DNA of 64,000 bases from Nocardioides sp. zg-1230 (GTDB taxonomy: Bacteria; Actinomycetota; Actinomycetes; Propionibacteriales; Nocardioidaceae): contig NZ_JABJQZ010000006.1 of assembly GCF_013155335.1 (NCBI RefSeq), positions 60,983-124,982 of the forward strand. The letters are read 5' to 3'. The notes below the pieces were generated by a model. It made no database searches. It was not told the DNA's origin and saw only the letters and a list, made by a program, of their open reading frames with translations. Each line of letters opens with the position of its first letter. Positions within the stretch are counted from its first letter, which is position 1. A program made the translations under genes and the position numbers. Positions 24,848 through 33,882 of this stretch are shown piece by piece.

Positions 24848-26368
24848 ATGAGCGTACGACGCGTGATGGGCACGGAGGTCGAGTACGGCATCTCCGTGCA
24901 GGGGCAGCCGTCGGCCAACCCGATGGTCGCCTCCTCCCAGGTCGTCAACGCCTACGCCAGCTCCACCGTCAAGGCACGTCGGGCGCGCTGGGACTTCGAG
25001 GAGGAGTCGCCGCTGCGCGACGCGCGTGGCTTCGACATGGCCCGCCAGGTGGCCGACCCGAGCCAGCTCACCGACGAGGACCTCGGGCTCGCCAACGTCA
25101 TCCTGACCAACGGCGCGCGGCTCTACGTCGACCACGCCCACCCGGAGTACTCGTCGCCCGAGGTGACGACCCCGCTCGACGTGGTGCGCTGGGAGAAGGC
25201 GGGCGAGCAGGTGATGCTCGACGCGTCACGCATGGCGGCGCAGGTGCCGGGGAGCACGCCGATCCTGCTCTACAAGAACAACACCGACAACAAGGGCGCC
25301 TCCTACGGCGCCCACGAGAACTACCTGATGCGTCGCTCGACGCCGTTCGCCGAGATCGTCCGTCACCTCACCCCGTTCTTCGTGTCCCGTCAGGTGGTCA
25401 CCGGCGCGGGGCGCGTGGGCATCGGCCAGGACGGGCGCGACACCACGCCGGAGCGCGGCTTCCAGGTCAGCCAGCGCGCGGACTACTTCGAGGTGGAGGT
25501 CGGCCTCGAGACGACCCTCAAGCGGCCGATCATCAACACCCGCGACGAGCCGCACGCCGATCCGGCGCTCTACCGGCGCCTCCACGTCATCCTCGGCGAC
25601 GCCAACCTCGCCGAGGTCTCCATCTACCTCAAGTCCGGCACCACCTCGCTGGTGCTCGCGATGATCGAGGACGGCTTCATCGACCGCGACCTGAGCGTCG
25701 AGGGGGCCGTCAGGGCGCTGCGCGAGGTCTCGCACGACCCGACACTGCAGCACCTCGTCACCCTGCGCGACGGCCGGCGGCTCACCGCGGTCCAGCTGCA
25801 GCTGGAGTACCTCGACCTGGCCCGCAAGTACGTCGAGGACCGCTACGGCGCGGACGCCGACGAGCAGACCGTCGACGTCCTCGCCCGCTGGGAGTCGGTG
25901 CTGACCCGCCTCGAGCGCGACCCGATGGAGTGCGCCGGCGAGCTCGACTGGGTCGCCAAGCTCAAGCTGCTCACCCAGTACCGCGACCGCGACGACCTCG
26001 ACTGGGACGATGCAAAGCTGCACCTCATCGACCTGCAGTACGCCGACGTACGTCCCGACAAGGGGCTCTACCACCGCCTCGCTGCGGCCGGGCGCATCGA
26101 GCGGCTGCTCGACGACGCCACCATCGAGGCGGCCATGCACGACCCGCCGGTGGACACCCGCGCCTACTTCCGTGGCCGGTGCCTCGACAAGTACGCCGAC
26201 TCGGTGGCCGCCGCGTCGTGGGACTCGGTCATCTTCGACCTCCCCGGTCGCGAGTCGCTCCAGCGGGTGCCGACCATCGACCCGCTCCGCGGCACCCGCG
26301 CCCACGTCGGCGAGCTGATCGACCGCAGCGACTCCGCCCAGGCGCTCGTCGCGGCCATCACCCGCTGA
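24848..26368 (+). CDS. dop: Deamidase/depupylase of Pup
   Basis: The 506-residue enzyme belongs to the glutamine-synthetase-like Pup ligase/deamidase family. It converts the C-terminal Gln of Pup to Glu and also removes Pup from targets. The N-terminus RVMGTEVEYGISV carries the metal-binding Glu and the catalytic region, and residues about 40-80 form the Dop-loop not found in PafA. Conserved segments include NGARLYVDHAHPEYSSPE and INTRDEPHAD. Here Pup ends in Gln, so Dop is needed before ligation. Confidence 0.96.
   Translation: MSVRRVMGTEVEYGISVQGQPSANPMVASSQVVNAYASSTVKARRARWDFEEESPLRDARGFDMARQVADPSQLTDEDLGLANVILTNGARLYVDHAHPEYSSPEVTTPLDVVRWEKAGEQVMLDASRMAAQVPGSTPILLYKNNTDNKGASYGAHENYLMRRSTPFAEIVRHLTPFFVSRQVVTGAGRVGIGQDGRDTTPERGFQVSQRADYFEVEVGLETTLKRPIINTRDEPHADPALYRRLHVILGDANLAEVSIYLKSGTTSLVLAMIEDGFIDRDLSVEGAVRALREVSHDPTLQHLVTLRDGRRLTAVQLQLEYLDLARKYVEDRYGADADEQTVDVLARWESVLTRLERDPMECAGELDWVAKLKLLTQYRDRDDLDWDDAKLHLIDLQYADVRPDKGLYHRLAAAGRIERLLDDATIEAAMHDPPVDTRAYFRGRCLDKYADSVAAASWDSVIFDLPGRESLQRVPTIDPLRGTRAHVGELIDRSDSAQALVAAITR
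24851..24856 (-). promoter_or_regulatory. -10 box TACGCT of the methyltransferase (leaderless)
   Basis: It is on the minus strand, six bases before ATG at 24844, and lies inside codons 2-3 of dop. Confidence 0.55.
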
Positions 26369-26439
26369 CGCTGCCCCGCCGGCCGCGACTCGCCCCGTCC
26401 GCCGACGGTGAACGTCCTTGTGGCGTCGGTGGGAGTGGA

Positions 26440-26445
26440 TAGGGT
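26440..26445 (+). promoter_or_regulatory. -10 box TAGGGT of pup (leaderless)
   Basis: Six bases (CGAGAC) separate the box from ATG at 26452. It would let pup, prcB and prcA be transcribed apart from dop. Confidence 0.7.
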
Positions 26446-26451
26446 CGAGAC

Positions 26452-26649
26452 ATGGCCCAGGAGCAGAAGCAGCCGCGCAAGTCCTCGCAGGAGGAGACGG
26501 CGACCGAGGAGGTCGTGGAGACCGACGTCGCCGAGCGCAAGGAGATGATCGACGAGGACGTCGACGCGATCCTCGACGAGATCGACGAGGTCCTCGAGAC
26601 CAATGCCGAGGACTTCGTGAAGTCGTTCATCCAGAAGGGCGGGCAGTAG
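26452..26649 (+). CDS. pup: Prokaryotic ubiquitin-like protein Pup
   Basis: The 65-residue disordered protein tag has Lys/Gln/Glu-rich N-terminal residues that start unfolding in the proteasome. The central helix-forming region (IDEDVDAILDEIDEVLE) binds the ARC coiled coil, and the C-terminus is GGQ. The final Gln must be deamidated by Dop and is then linked to target lysines by PafA. The next gene starts only 4 nt after the stop. Confidence 0.97.
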   Translation: MAQEQKQPRKSSQEETATEEVVETDVAERKEMIDEDVDAILDEIDEVLETNAEDFVKSFIQKGGQ

Positions 26650-26653
26650 CCGC

Positions 26654-27484
26654 ATGAGCGACTCCCGCCTGCCGACGTCGTACATGACGCCGGGCACGTC
26701 GAGCTTCGCCGACTTCCTGGGCGCCGAGGCGCCCGACCTGCTCCCGTCGCGGCGCGCCGTGCCCACCGGCAGTGCCGGCGACCTGGCGCCCCACGGCACC
26801 ACGATCGTCGCGGCCACCTTCGAGGGTGGCGTCGTCATGGCCGGCGACCGCCGCGCGACGATGGGCAACATCATCGCCCAGCGCGACATCGAGAAGGTCT
26901 TCCCGGCCGACGAGTTCTCCGTGGTCGGCATCGCCGGCACGGCGGGCCTGGCCGTCGAGATGGTGCGGCTGTTCCAGACCGAGCTCGAGCACTACGAGAA
27001 GATCGAGGGCACCACGCTCTCGATGGACGGCAAGGCCAACCGCCTCGCCGCCCTCATCCGCGCCAACCTCGGCCTGGCGATGCAGGGCCTCGCTGTCGTG
27101 CCGCTGTTCGCCGGCTACGACCTCGCCGCCGGCCAGGGCCGCATCTTCAGCTACGACGTGACCGGCGGGCGCTACGAGGAGACGGCCTTCCACTCCGTGG
27201 GCTCGGGCTCGCTGTTCGCCCGAGGGTCGCTCAAGAAGCTCTACCGTGACGACCTCGACACCGAGGGAGCGGTCACGGCCGTGGTCCAGGCGCTCTACGA
27301 CGCCGCCGACGACGACTCCGCCACCGGCGGTCCCGACCTCACCCGGCGCATCTTCCCGGTCGTCCACGTGATCACCCCCGACGGCGGCCGCCGCCTGCCC
27401 GACGACGAGGTGTCCGCCATCGCCGACCGCATGATCGCCGCCCGGATGCAGCGGCCCGACGGCCCGGTCGCACCCCTCACCTGA
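26654..27484 (+). CDS. prcB: Proteasome beta subunit
   Basis: The 276-residue Ntn-hydrolase is made as a precursor. A propeptide of 48 residues ends at HG, and cleavage exposes Thr49 (TTIVAATFEGGVVMAGDRRAT) as the nucleophile. D65-region GDRR and the later Lys support catalysis. Beta rings form the inner chamber of the 20S particle with PrcA. The gene follows pup by 4 nt. Confidence 0.97.
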   Translation: MSDSRLPTSYMTPGTSSFADFLGAEAPDLLPSRRAVPTGSAGDLAPHGTTIVAATFEGGVVMAGDRRATMGNIIAQRDIEKVFPADEFSVVGIAGTAGLAVEMVRLFQTELEHYEKIEGTTLSMDGKANRLAALIRANLGLAMQGLAVVPLFAGYDLAAGQGRIFSYDVTGGRYEETAFHSVGSGSLFARGSLKKLYRDDLDTEGAVTAVVQALYDAADDDSATGGPDLTRRIFPVVHVITPDGGRRLPDDEVSAIADRMIAARMQRPDGPVAPLT

Positions 27485-27501
27485 CGTAGGAGTCCAGACA
27501 C

Positions 27502-28500
27502 ATGTCCATGCCGTTCTACGTCTCGCCCGAGCAGCTGATGAAGGACCGGGCCGACTTCGCCCGCAAGGGCATCGCCCGCGGTCGCTCGGTCGTCGCCGTG
27601 CAGTACGCCGACGGCGTGCTGTTCGTCTCGGAGAACCCGTCCCAGGCGTTGCACAAGGTCAGCGAGATCTACGACCGGATCGCCTTCGCGGCGGTCGGTC
27701 GCTACAACGAGTTCGAGAACCTCCGCATCGCCGGCGTACGCCTCGCCGACATGCGCGGCTACGCCTACGACCGACGCGACGTGACCGGCCGCGGGCTCGC
27801 CAACGCCTACGCCCAGACGCTCGGCACGATCTTCTCCTCCGGGGGCGAGAAGCCCTACGAGGTCGAGATCTTCGTCGCCGAGGTCGGCGACACGCCCGAG
27901 GCCGACCAGCTCTACCGGCTGACCTACGACGGGCAGGTGGCCGACGAGCACGGGTACGCCGTGATGGGCGGCGCCGCCGACGTCGTCGCGGGCCACCTCG
28001 CCCAGCACTACGTCGCCGGCGCCTCGCTCGAGGAGACGCTGCGGGTGGCGGTCGCGGCGCTGGGCCACAGCGAGACCGACGACCGCGTCATCCCGGCAGG
28101 CGACCTCGAGGTCGCCGCGCTCGACCGCACCCGCAGCCAGCCCCGCAAGTTCGTGCGGCTGCGGGAGGCCCGGCTCACCGAGATCCTCGGTGCCCGCAGC
28201 AACGAGCAGGCCGACACCCCCGCGCCCGAGGACGCCCTCGCCGGGTCCGGGCCCCGACACTCCGGCCAGGACGACCCGGCCGACCCCACCGACCAGGTCT
28301 CCGGGGCCACGCCGCCCCTCGAGGACCCCGTCACGGCGGAGCCGCCGGTGGCCCCGCCGGTTTCACCCCCGGTCGCCCCACCGGTCGCCCCGCCTGCCGA
28401 GCCGACCGACCCGGCAGCTCCCGGCGAGCCGAGCCCCCCGGCGCCGCAGCCGCCGACCCCCGGTGCGCCTCCGCCGCCCACGGAGCCCGGCGAGCTCTGA
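27502..28500 (+). CDS. prcA: Proteasome alpha subunit with long Pro-rich C-terminal tail
   Basis: Residues 1 to about 232 match PrcA: the N-terminal gate segment MSMPFYVSPEQLMKDRADFARKGIARGRS, then the Ntn fold without catalytic Thr. Residues about 233-332 are an added low-complexity tail of Pro, Ala, Val and Glu that ends in PPPPTEPGEL. Relatives are usually about 230-250 residues. The tail would project outside the ring, where ARC also docks. TAGGAG before the ATG is the ribosome-binding site. Confidence 0.95.
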   Translation: MSMPFYVSPEQLMKDRADFARKGIARGRSVVAVQYADGVLFVSENPSQALHKVSEIYDRIAFAAVGRYNEFENLRIAGVRLADMRGYAYDRRDVTGRGLANAYAQTLGTIFSSGGEKPYEVEIFVAEVGDTPEADQLYRLTYDGQVADEHGYAVMGGAADVVAGHLAQHYVAGASLEETLRVAVAALGHSETDDRVIPAGDLEVAALDRTRSQPRKFVRLREARLTEILGARSNEQADTPAPEDALAGSGPRHSGQDDPADPTDQVSGATPPLEDPVTAEPPVAPPVSPPVAPPVAPPAEPTDPAAPGEPSPPAPQPPTPGAPPPPTEPGEL

Positions 28501-28512
28501 GCGGCCCCGGCG

Positions 28513-28923
28513 TCAGCGCAGGTTGAGCCCCGGCCACTCCGCGGTGGGCTCCGTGGGGATGCCGCTCAGGCGTCGGCGGTAGCGCACGAGCGGGCCGAAC
28601 TCGTCCAGGGCGGTCCACAGGCGTTGGTGGGCGGCCCAGGGGAGGGGCCCGGAGGGACGCACGTTGCCGTCCGGGCCGAACTCGTGCCAGGCGTCGCCGA
28701 AGCCGATCCAGGCGGGCGTCCAGTCGGCGGCGTCGTCCCACGCTCCCTGCCGCTGCTCGACCAGGCGCCGGCGGAGCTGGAACTCCGTCCGGGGCCCGTC
28801 GACGACGACGGGGGCCGAGCGCACGGGCCACAGCCACAGGTCGTCGGTCATCACCCGCAGCTCGAGGTCGGCCACGCTCCGCGGCTCGACCAGCACGGTC
28901 GCGACGAGATGACGGGGCCCCAT
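28513..28923 (-). CDS. Hypothetical protein (136 aa)
   Basis: The gene runs opposite to the proteasome genes, in the gap before pafA. The product starts MGPRHLVATVLVEP, has a Trp-rich strand (DDLWLWPVRSAP), an acidic-aromatic middle (WDDAADWTPAWIGFGDAWHEFGPDG) and ends PGLNLR. It has no signal or membrane segment and I recognise no family. The start is uncertain: ATG at 28923 is used, and a TTG at 28959 would add 12 residues. Codon usage looks like a true gene. Confidence 0.55.
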   Translation of the reverse strand: MGPRHLVATVLVEPRSVADLELRVMTDDLWLWPVRSAPVVVDGPRTEFQLRRRLVEQRQGAWDDAADWTPAWIGFGDAWHEFGPDGNVRPSGPLPWAAHQRLWTALDEFGPLVRYRRRLSGIPTEPTAEWPGLNLR

Positions 28924-29050
28924 GGGAGGACGCTCACCCGGGCGGGCCGGCGGCGTCAAGCGCTGCGTCCACCACCCCGCGCCCCAGCCGGACCTGGGTG
29001 GCGCGCCACATTTCGCCGCCGGATGACGCCCGAGGCGTGGTCCGCGGTCC

Positions 29051-29056
29051 TAGGGT
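29051..29056 (+). promoter_or_regulatory. -10 box TAGGGT of pafA (leaderless)
   Basis: Six bases (GTGGTC) lie between the box and ATG at 29063. A GTG inside those six bases is rejected as start because it would touch the box. Confidence 0.7.
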
Positions 29057-29062
29057 GTGGTC

Positions 29063-30424
29063 ATGGACCGGCGCATCTTCGGCATCGAGAACGAGTACGG
29101 CGTCACGTGCACGTTCAAGGGGCAGCGCCGGCTGAGCCCGGACGAGGTCGCCCGCTACCTCTTCCGCAAGGTCGTCAGCTGGGGACGCTCGTCCAACGTC
29201 TTCCTCCGCAACGGCGCCCGGCTCTACCTCGACGTCGGCAGCCACCCGGAGTACGCCACCCCGGAGTGCGACGACATCGTCGACCTCGTCACGCACGACA
29301 AGGCGGGCGAGCGCATCCTCGAGGGCTTGCTCCTCGACGCGGAGGCCCGTCTGCACGAGGAGGGCATCGCCGGCGACATCTACCTGTTCAAGAACAACAC
29401 CGACTCGGCCGGCAACTCCTACGGCTGCCACGAGAACTACCTGGTCGGTCGGGCGGGCGAGTTCAGCCGGCTCGCCGACATCCTGATCCCGTTCCTGGTG
29501 ACGCGGCAGATCGTCGTCGGCGCGGGCAAGGTCGTGATGACCCCGCGCGGGGCGTCGTACAGCGTGAGCCAGCGTGCCGAGCACATCTGGGAGGGCGTCA
29601 GCAGCGCCACCACCCGCAGCCGGCCCATCATCAACACCCGCGACGAGCCGCACGCCGACGCCGAGCGGTTCCGCCGCCTGCACGTCATCGTCGGCGACTC
29701 CAACATGAGCGAGACCACGACGCTCCTCAAGGTGGCGTCCTGCGACCTCGTCCTCCGGATGATCGAGGAGGGCGTCGTGATGCGCGACCTCACGATGGAG
29801 AACCCGATCCGCGCCATCCGGGAGATCAGCCACGACCCGACCGGCCGGCGCAAGGTGCGCCTGGCCAACGGCCGCGAGGCGAGCGCGTTGGAGATCCAGG
29901 CCGAGTACCTCGCCAAGGCCCGCGACTTCGTCGACCGCCGGCAGATCTCCACCCCGACGATCGAGCGGGCGCTCGACCTGTGGGAGCGCGGACTCAAGGC
30001 CGTGGAGTCCGACGACCTCGGTCTGGTGGACCGCGAGATCGACTGGGTCATCAAGCTCAAGCTCATCGAGCGCTACCGCGCCAAGCACGGCCTGTCCCTC
30101 GGCGATGCCCGCATCGCCCAGCTCGACCTCGCCTACCACGACATCCACCGCGGTCGCGGGCTGTACTACCTGCTCGAGAAGCGCGGTGCCGTCGCCCGGG
30201 TGAGCAGCGACCTGAAGATCTTCGAGGCCAAGAGCGTCCCGCCGCAGAACACCCGCGCACGCCTGCGCGGCGAGTTCATCCGCCGCGCGCAGGAGCGCCG
30301 TCGCGACTTCACGGTCGACTGGGTGCACCTCAAGCTCAACGACCAGGCGCAGCGCACGGTGCTGTGCAAGGACCCCTTCAAGGCCTACGACGAGCGCGTC
30401 CAGCGCCTCATCGACGGCATGTGA
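29063..30424 (+). CDS. pafA: Pup--protein ligase
   Basis: The 453-residue ATP-dependent ligase joins the gamma-carboxylate of Pup's C-terminal Glu to target lysines. RRIFGIENEYGV carries the metal-binding Glu. KNNTDSAGNSYGCHENYLV and INTRDEPHADAERFRRLHVIVGDSNMSE are core active-site segments shared with Dop. The Dop-loop is absent, as expected for the ligase. The C-terminal domain (about 370-453) binds Pup. Confidence 0.96.
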   Translation: MDRRIFGIENEYGVTCTFKGQRRLSPDEVARYLFRKVVSWGRSSNVFLRNGARLYLDVGSHPEYATPECDDIVDLVTHDKAGERILEGLLLDAEARLHEEGIAGDIYLFKNNTDSAGNSYGCHENYLVGRAGEFSRLADILIPFLVTRQIVVGAGKVVMTPRGASYSVSQRAEHIWEGVSSATTRSRPIINTRDEPHADAERFRRLHVIVGDSNMSETTTLLKVASCDLVLRMIEEGVVMRDLTMENPIRAIREISHDPTGRRKVRLANGREASALEIQAEYLAKARDFVDRRQISTPTIERALDLWERGLKAVESDDLGLVDREIDWVIKLKLIERYRAKHGLSLGDARIAQLDLAYHDIHRGRGLYYLLEKRGAVARVSSDLKIFEAKSVPPQNTRARLRGEFIRRAQERRRDFTVDWVHLKLNDQAQRTVLCKDPFKAYDERVQRLIDGM

Positions 30425-30491
30425 CCGCGTCACGTAGCGGCGCGCACCTGCACGCGCCGGTGTCGTGGCGTGGCGCGTGGGGTCTGCTGGA

Positions 30492-30497
30492 TAGGGT
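30492..30497 (+). promoter_or_regulatory. -10 box TAGGGT of the FKBP gene
   Basis: Unlike its neighbours this promoter is 36 bp from the start, leaving a short leader with AGGTGA before GTG at 30534. Confidence 0.55.
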
Positions 30498-30533
30498 GTC
30501 CGGGCAACGCCGACCGATTGAACAGGTGAATCC

Positions 30534-31502
30534 GTGTCTCGTGTACGTTCCGCTGCCCTCAGCGGTGTCCTCTCCCTCAGCATGCTCGGACTGGCCGCCT
30601 GCGGCTCCGGGTCCAGCGACGCCGAGGAGGGCGGCGCCCCCCTCAGCTCGGTGACCATCGAGGGCGAGCAGGGCAAGGAGCCGAAGGTCACCTTCGACGG
30701 CCGCCTCGACGGCTCCGAGGCGGAGACGGAGGTCCTGGTCGAGGGCGACGGCGAGGAGGTCGCCGACGGCGACACCGTCGAGGCCCACTGGTGGATCGGA
30801 AACGGCTTCACCGAGGAGGAGGCGCAGACCACCTGGACCAAGGGCGGTGCGCCCCAGTCGGTCGAGCTGAACGACGAGGTCCTGCCGTTCCTGCGCGAGG
30901 CCGTCATCGGCAACCAGGTCGGTGACCGCATCGTGATGCTCGCCGGCGCCGAGGACGCCTTCGGCGAGGGCGGCCGTCCCGACATCGGCATCGGCAACCG
31001 CGACGCCGTGCTGGCAGTCGTCGACATCCTCGGTCGCTCCGAGACGGTGCCACCGGTGCCGCCGCTCGACGGCCCCCAGGGCGAGGAGAAGAAGCCGGCT
31101 GGCTGGGCCCCGGAGCTGATCGAGGAGGACGGCGTCATCACCGGCCTCGACTTCAGCACCGCCCACAAGCCCACCGGCAAGCTGATCGCCACCACGCTGG
31201 TGAAGGGCGACGGCGCCAAGGTGGAGTCCGGCCAGACCCTCACCGTCGACTACCTCGGGCAGGTCTACAACGCCGAGGAGCCCTTCGACGAGTCCTACAG
31301 CAAGGAGCCGGCGGAGTTCCCGATCGGTGTCGGCCAGGTCATCCCGGGCTGGGACGAGCGGCTCGTGGGTCGCACCGTGGGCTCGCGCGTGATCCTGGAG
31401 ATCCCGCCCGCCGACGGTTACGGCGAGCAGGGCAACGAGCAGGCCGGCATCAAGGGCACCGACACGCTGTTCTTCGTCGTCGACATCCTCGGCGCTTCCT
31501 GA
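30534..31502 (+). CDS. Tandem FKBP-type peptidyl-prolyl isomerase lipoprotein
   Basis: The 322-residue lipoprotein (lipobox LAAC, Cys23) has two FKBP modules. The first (about 75-165, SVELNDEVLPFLREAVIGNQVGDRIVML) is diverged. The second (about 228-322) keeps the classic VDYLGQVYN, FPIGVGQVIPGWDERLVG and FFVVDILG pattern. It would fold secreted proteins at proline bonds outside the membrane. It sits between pafA and pafBC, a position seen in other actinobacteria. Confidence 0.9.
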   Translation: MSRVRSAALSGVLSLSMLGLAACGSGSSDAEEGGAPLSSVTIEGEQGKEPKVTFDGRLDGSEAETEVLVEGDGEEVADGDTVEAHWWIGNGFTEEEAQTTWTKGGAPQSVELNDEVLPFLREAVIGNQVGDRIVMLAGAEDAFGEGGRPDIGIGNRDAVLAVVDILGRSETVPPVPPLDGPQGEEKKPAGWAPELIEEDGVITGLDFSTAHKPTGKLIATTLVKGDGAKVESGQTLTVDYLGQVYNAEEPFDESYSKEPAEFPIGVGQVIPGWDERLVGRTVGSRVILEIPPADGYGEQGNEQAGIKGTDTLFFVVDILGAS

Positions 31503-31552
31503 CCCGTCCGGACAGCGCACGACACGAGCCAGGGGAGAGGGGGAGGTCAGGC

Positions 31553-32533
31553 ATGGTGCAGCCACGGGCGGAGCGGCTGATGAACCTCCACATCCTGCTG
31601 CTCGGCGCCAAGCGCTTCATCGGCAAGGACGCGATCCGCGAGGCGTGCTACCCCGAGCACGCCCGCGGGCCGGCCGGTGACGAGGCGTTCGAGCGCGCCT
31701 TCGAGCGTGACAAGGACGCGCTGCGACAGATCGGTGCCGTCATCGAGGTCGGCAGCGCCGACGCGTTCTTCGACGACGAGATCGGCTACCGCATCCCGAC
31801 CGAGCAGACCTCGCTCCCCGAGATCCGCTTCGAGTCCGACGAGGCGGCTGTGCTCGGCCTCGCGGCCCAGGTCTGGCAGCACGCGACGCTCGCCAAGGCC
31901 ACCGGTCGCGCGCTCGCCAAGCTCAAGGGCCAGGGCGTCGAGATCGACCCGTCGCGCCTCGAGGTCGTCGCACCGGCCATCAGCGCCGACGAGCCGGCGT
32001 TCGAGCCCCTGTGGGACGCCATCGGCAAGCGACGCCAGGTCAGCTTCCCCTACCAGCGCGCCGACGAGGCGCAGCCCACCACCCGCCGGGTCCAGCCGTG
32101 GGGCCTCGCCCGCTCGTCAGGACGGTGGTACGTCGTCGGCTTCGACGTCGACCGCGGCGCCGAGCGCGTCTTCCGGCTCTCGCGCATCGTCGGCACCGTC
32201 CGCGCGACCGGCAGGTCCGGGGCGTACGACGTCCCCGCCGGCACCGACGTGCGCGAGACCGCCCGGCGGCTCTCGCCGTCGTACCCCTCCGTCCGGGCGC
32301 AGGTCCGGGTGCGGCAGGGCACCGGTGTCGGCCTGCGACGGCGCGCCGAGTCGGTGACTCCCATCGAGGACCGTCCGGGCTGGGACGCCCTGGTCGTCGA
32401 GGGCCCCGTGCAGGAGCTGTCCGACGAGGTGCTGACCTACGGCGCCGACGTGGTCGTGGAGGAGCCGCGGTCGCTGCGCGACGACGTCGTCGCCCGGCTC
32501 CGCGCCGTGGCCGGGGCCGGTGAGGCCTCGTGA
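31553..32533 (+). CDS. pafB: WYL-domain transcriptional regulator PafB
   Basis: The 326-residue regulator has an N-terminal winged helix (LLLGAKRFIGKDAIREACYPEHA), a WYL domain (about 135-205, with RRVQPWGLARSSGRWYVVGFD) and a C-terminal WCX domain. In mycobacteria PafB and PafC form a complex that activates the LexA-independent DNA-damage response. ATG at 31553 has GGGAGG 6 nt upstream. Confidence 0.93.
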   Translation: MVQPRAERLMNLHILLLGAKRFIGKDAIREACYPEHARGPAGDEAFERAFERDKDALRQIGAVIEVGSADAFFDDEIGYRIPTEQTSLPEIRFESDEAAVLGLAAQVWQHATLAKATGRALAKLKGQGVEIDPSRLEVVAPAISADEPAFEPLWDAIGKRRQVSFPYQRADEAQPTTRRVQPWGLARSSGRWYVVGFDVDRGAERVFRLSRIVGTVRATGRSGAYDVPAGTDVRETARRLSPSYPSVRAQVRVRQGTGVGLRRRAESVTPIEDRPGWDALVVEGPVQELSDEVLTYGADVVVEEPRSLRDDVVARLRAVAGAGEAS

Positions 32534-33525
32534 CCACGCAGACCGGTGACACCGCTCCCGACCAGGTCGCCCGCCTGCTCGCGCTCGTGCCCTACCTCCT
32601 GGCCCGCGGCGAGGTTCGGCTCGAGGACGCCGCCGCCCACTTCGGCACCGACGCCGACCAGATCGAGCGCGACCTGCGCCTGCTCTTCATGACCGGTGTG
32701 TCGCCGGGGCTGCCCGGCGACCTCATCGAGGTCGACCTCGAGGCGCTGGAGGGCGACCGGATCATCCGGGTCGACAACGCCGACTACCTCGCCCGCCCCG
32801 TGCGCTTCTCGCCTGCCGAGGCCACCTCGCTGGTGGTGGCGCTCCGGACGATGGTCGACACCGCGCCCGCCGAGGCCCGCGAGGTCATCGAGCGGACCCT
32901 GGCCAAGCTCGAGGAGGCCGCCGGCCAGGACGGTGAGGGACTGCTCCGCCTCCACGTGACCCCCACCCCGCTCGAGAGCAGCGCCGTCGTCCCCGTCCTG
33001 GAGTCGGCCCTCGCCCGCGGCCACCAGGTCGAGATCACCTACCACGTGCCCTCGCGCGACCGGGAGTCGCGCCGGGTCGTCGACCCTCGTGGCCTCGCCC
33101 GGGTCGAGGACCTGCTCTACCTCGACGCCTGGTGCCACACCGCCGGCGGCGACCGCGCCTTCCGCGTCGACCGGATCGTGGCCGCCACCGAGCTCGACAC
33201 CCCGGTGGCCGACCCCGGAGCGCGCGCCCGCGACCTCACCGGCGGCTGGTTCACCGACGCAGAGACCACGACGGTCACCTTGCGCCTGGCCCCGCCCGCG
33301 CGCTGGGTCGTCGAGTACTACCCGGTGACCGACCGGCGCCCGGGGCCCGACGGCACGATCGACGTCGACCTCGAGGTGGCCAGCGAGGAGTGGGTGAAGT
33401 CCCTGCTGCTGCGCCTGGCCCCGCACGCCGAGCTCCTCGCGCCGGCGGCGTACGCCGAGGCGTTCCGGACCGCTGCACGGGCGGCGCTCCGGCTCTACGA
33501 CGAGGACGGCGTAGACTCCGAGTGA
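32530..33525 (+). CDS. pafC: WYL-domain transcriptional regulator PafC
   Basis: The 331-residue partner of PafB has the same order: winged helix (ARGEVRLEDAAAHFGTDADQIERDLRLLFM), WYL domain (about 155-220) and WCX domain. The GTG overlaps the pafB stop as GTGA, in keeping with equal production of the two subunits. Both genes are separate here; in some actinobacteria they are fused. Confidence 0.93.
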   Translation: MTTQTGDTAPDQVARLLALVPYLLARGEVRLEDAAAHFGTDADQIERDLRLLFMTGVSPGLPGDLIEVDLEALEGDRIIRVDNADYLARPVRFSPAEATSLVVALRTMVDTAPAEAREVIERTLAKLEEAAGQDGEGLLRLHVTPTPLESSAVVPVLESALARGHQVEITYHVPSRDRESRRVVDPRGLARVEDLLYLDAWCHTAGGDRAFRVDRIVAATELDTPVADPGARARDLTGGWFTDAETTTVTLRLAPPARWVVEYYPVTDRRPGPDGTIDVDLEVASEEWVKSLLLRLAPHAELLAPAAYAEAFRTAARAALRLYDEDGVDSE

Positions 33526-33574
33526 CGTCCTGAACGTGATCCACAACACCACCACCAATGACGGAGTGACCAAG

Positions 33575-33862
33575 ATGATCCCGATGATCGGCATGCCGCA
33601 GGGCCTCGAGTGGCTCGTGATCCTGGCGATCGTGGTGCTCGTGTTCGGTGCCGCCAAGCTGCCCGACCTCGCCCGCAGCTCCGGCCAGGCACTGCGCATC
33701 TTCAAGACCGAGACCAAGGGCCTCCGCGACGACGAGAAGGACGAGTCGGAGACGATCGAGGCGCAGCGCGAGATCGAGGCCCGCAACGAGGCCGAGCGCC
33801 AGACGCGCACCGAGACCTCGGGCGAGGTGCTGCGCGAGCGGCGCGACGACACCACCGCCTGA
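33575..33862 (+). CDS. tatA: Sec-independent translocase subunit TatA
   Basis: The 95-residue protein has one N-terminal membrane helix (LEWLVILAIVVLVFG), the FG hinge and an amphipathic helix (AAKLPDLARSSGQALRIFK), then a charged tail. TatA subunits assemble the pore for folded proteins with twin-arginine signals. ATG at 33575 is chosen because GGAG lies 8 nt upstream. An upstream in-frame GTG (33536) would add 13 polar residues not expected in the family. Confidence 0.94.
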   Translation: MIPMIGMPQGLEWLVILAIVVLVFGAAKLPDLARSSGQALRIFKTETKGLRDDEKDESETIEAQREIEARNEAERQTRTETSGEVLRERRDDTTA

Positions 33863-33882
33863 TCGACGGAGTCCCGAAGAGC

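Noticed and set aside
33536..33574. Longer TatA start
   Set aside because: The extra residues are polar, lie before the membrane helix, and the ATG at 33575 has a good ribosome-binding site.
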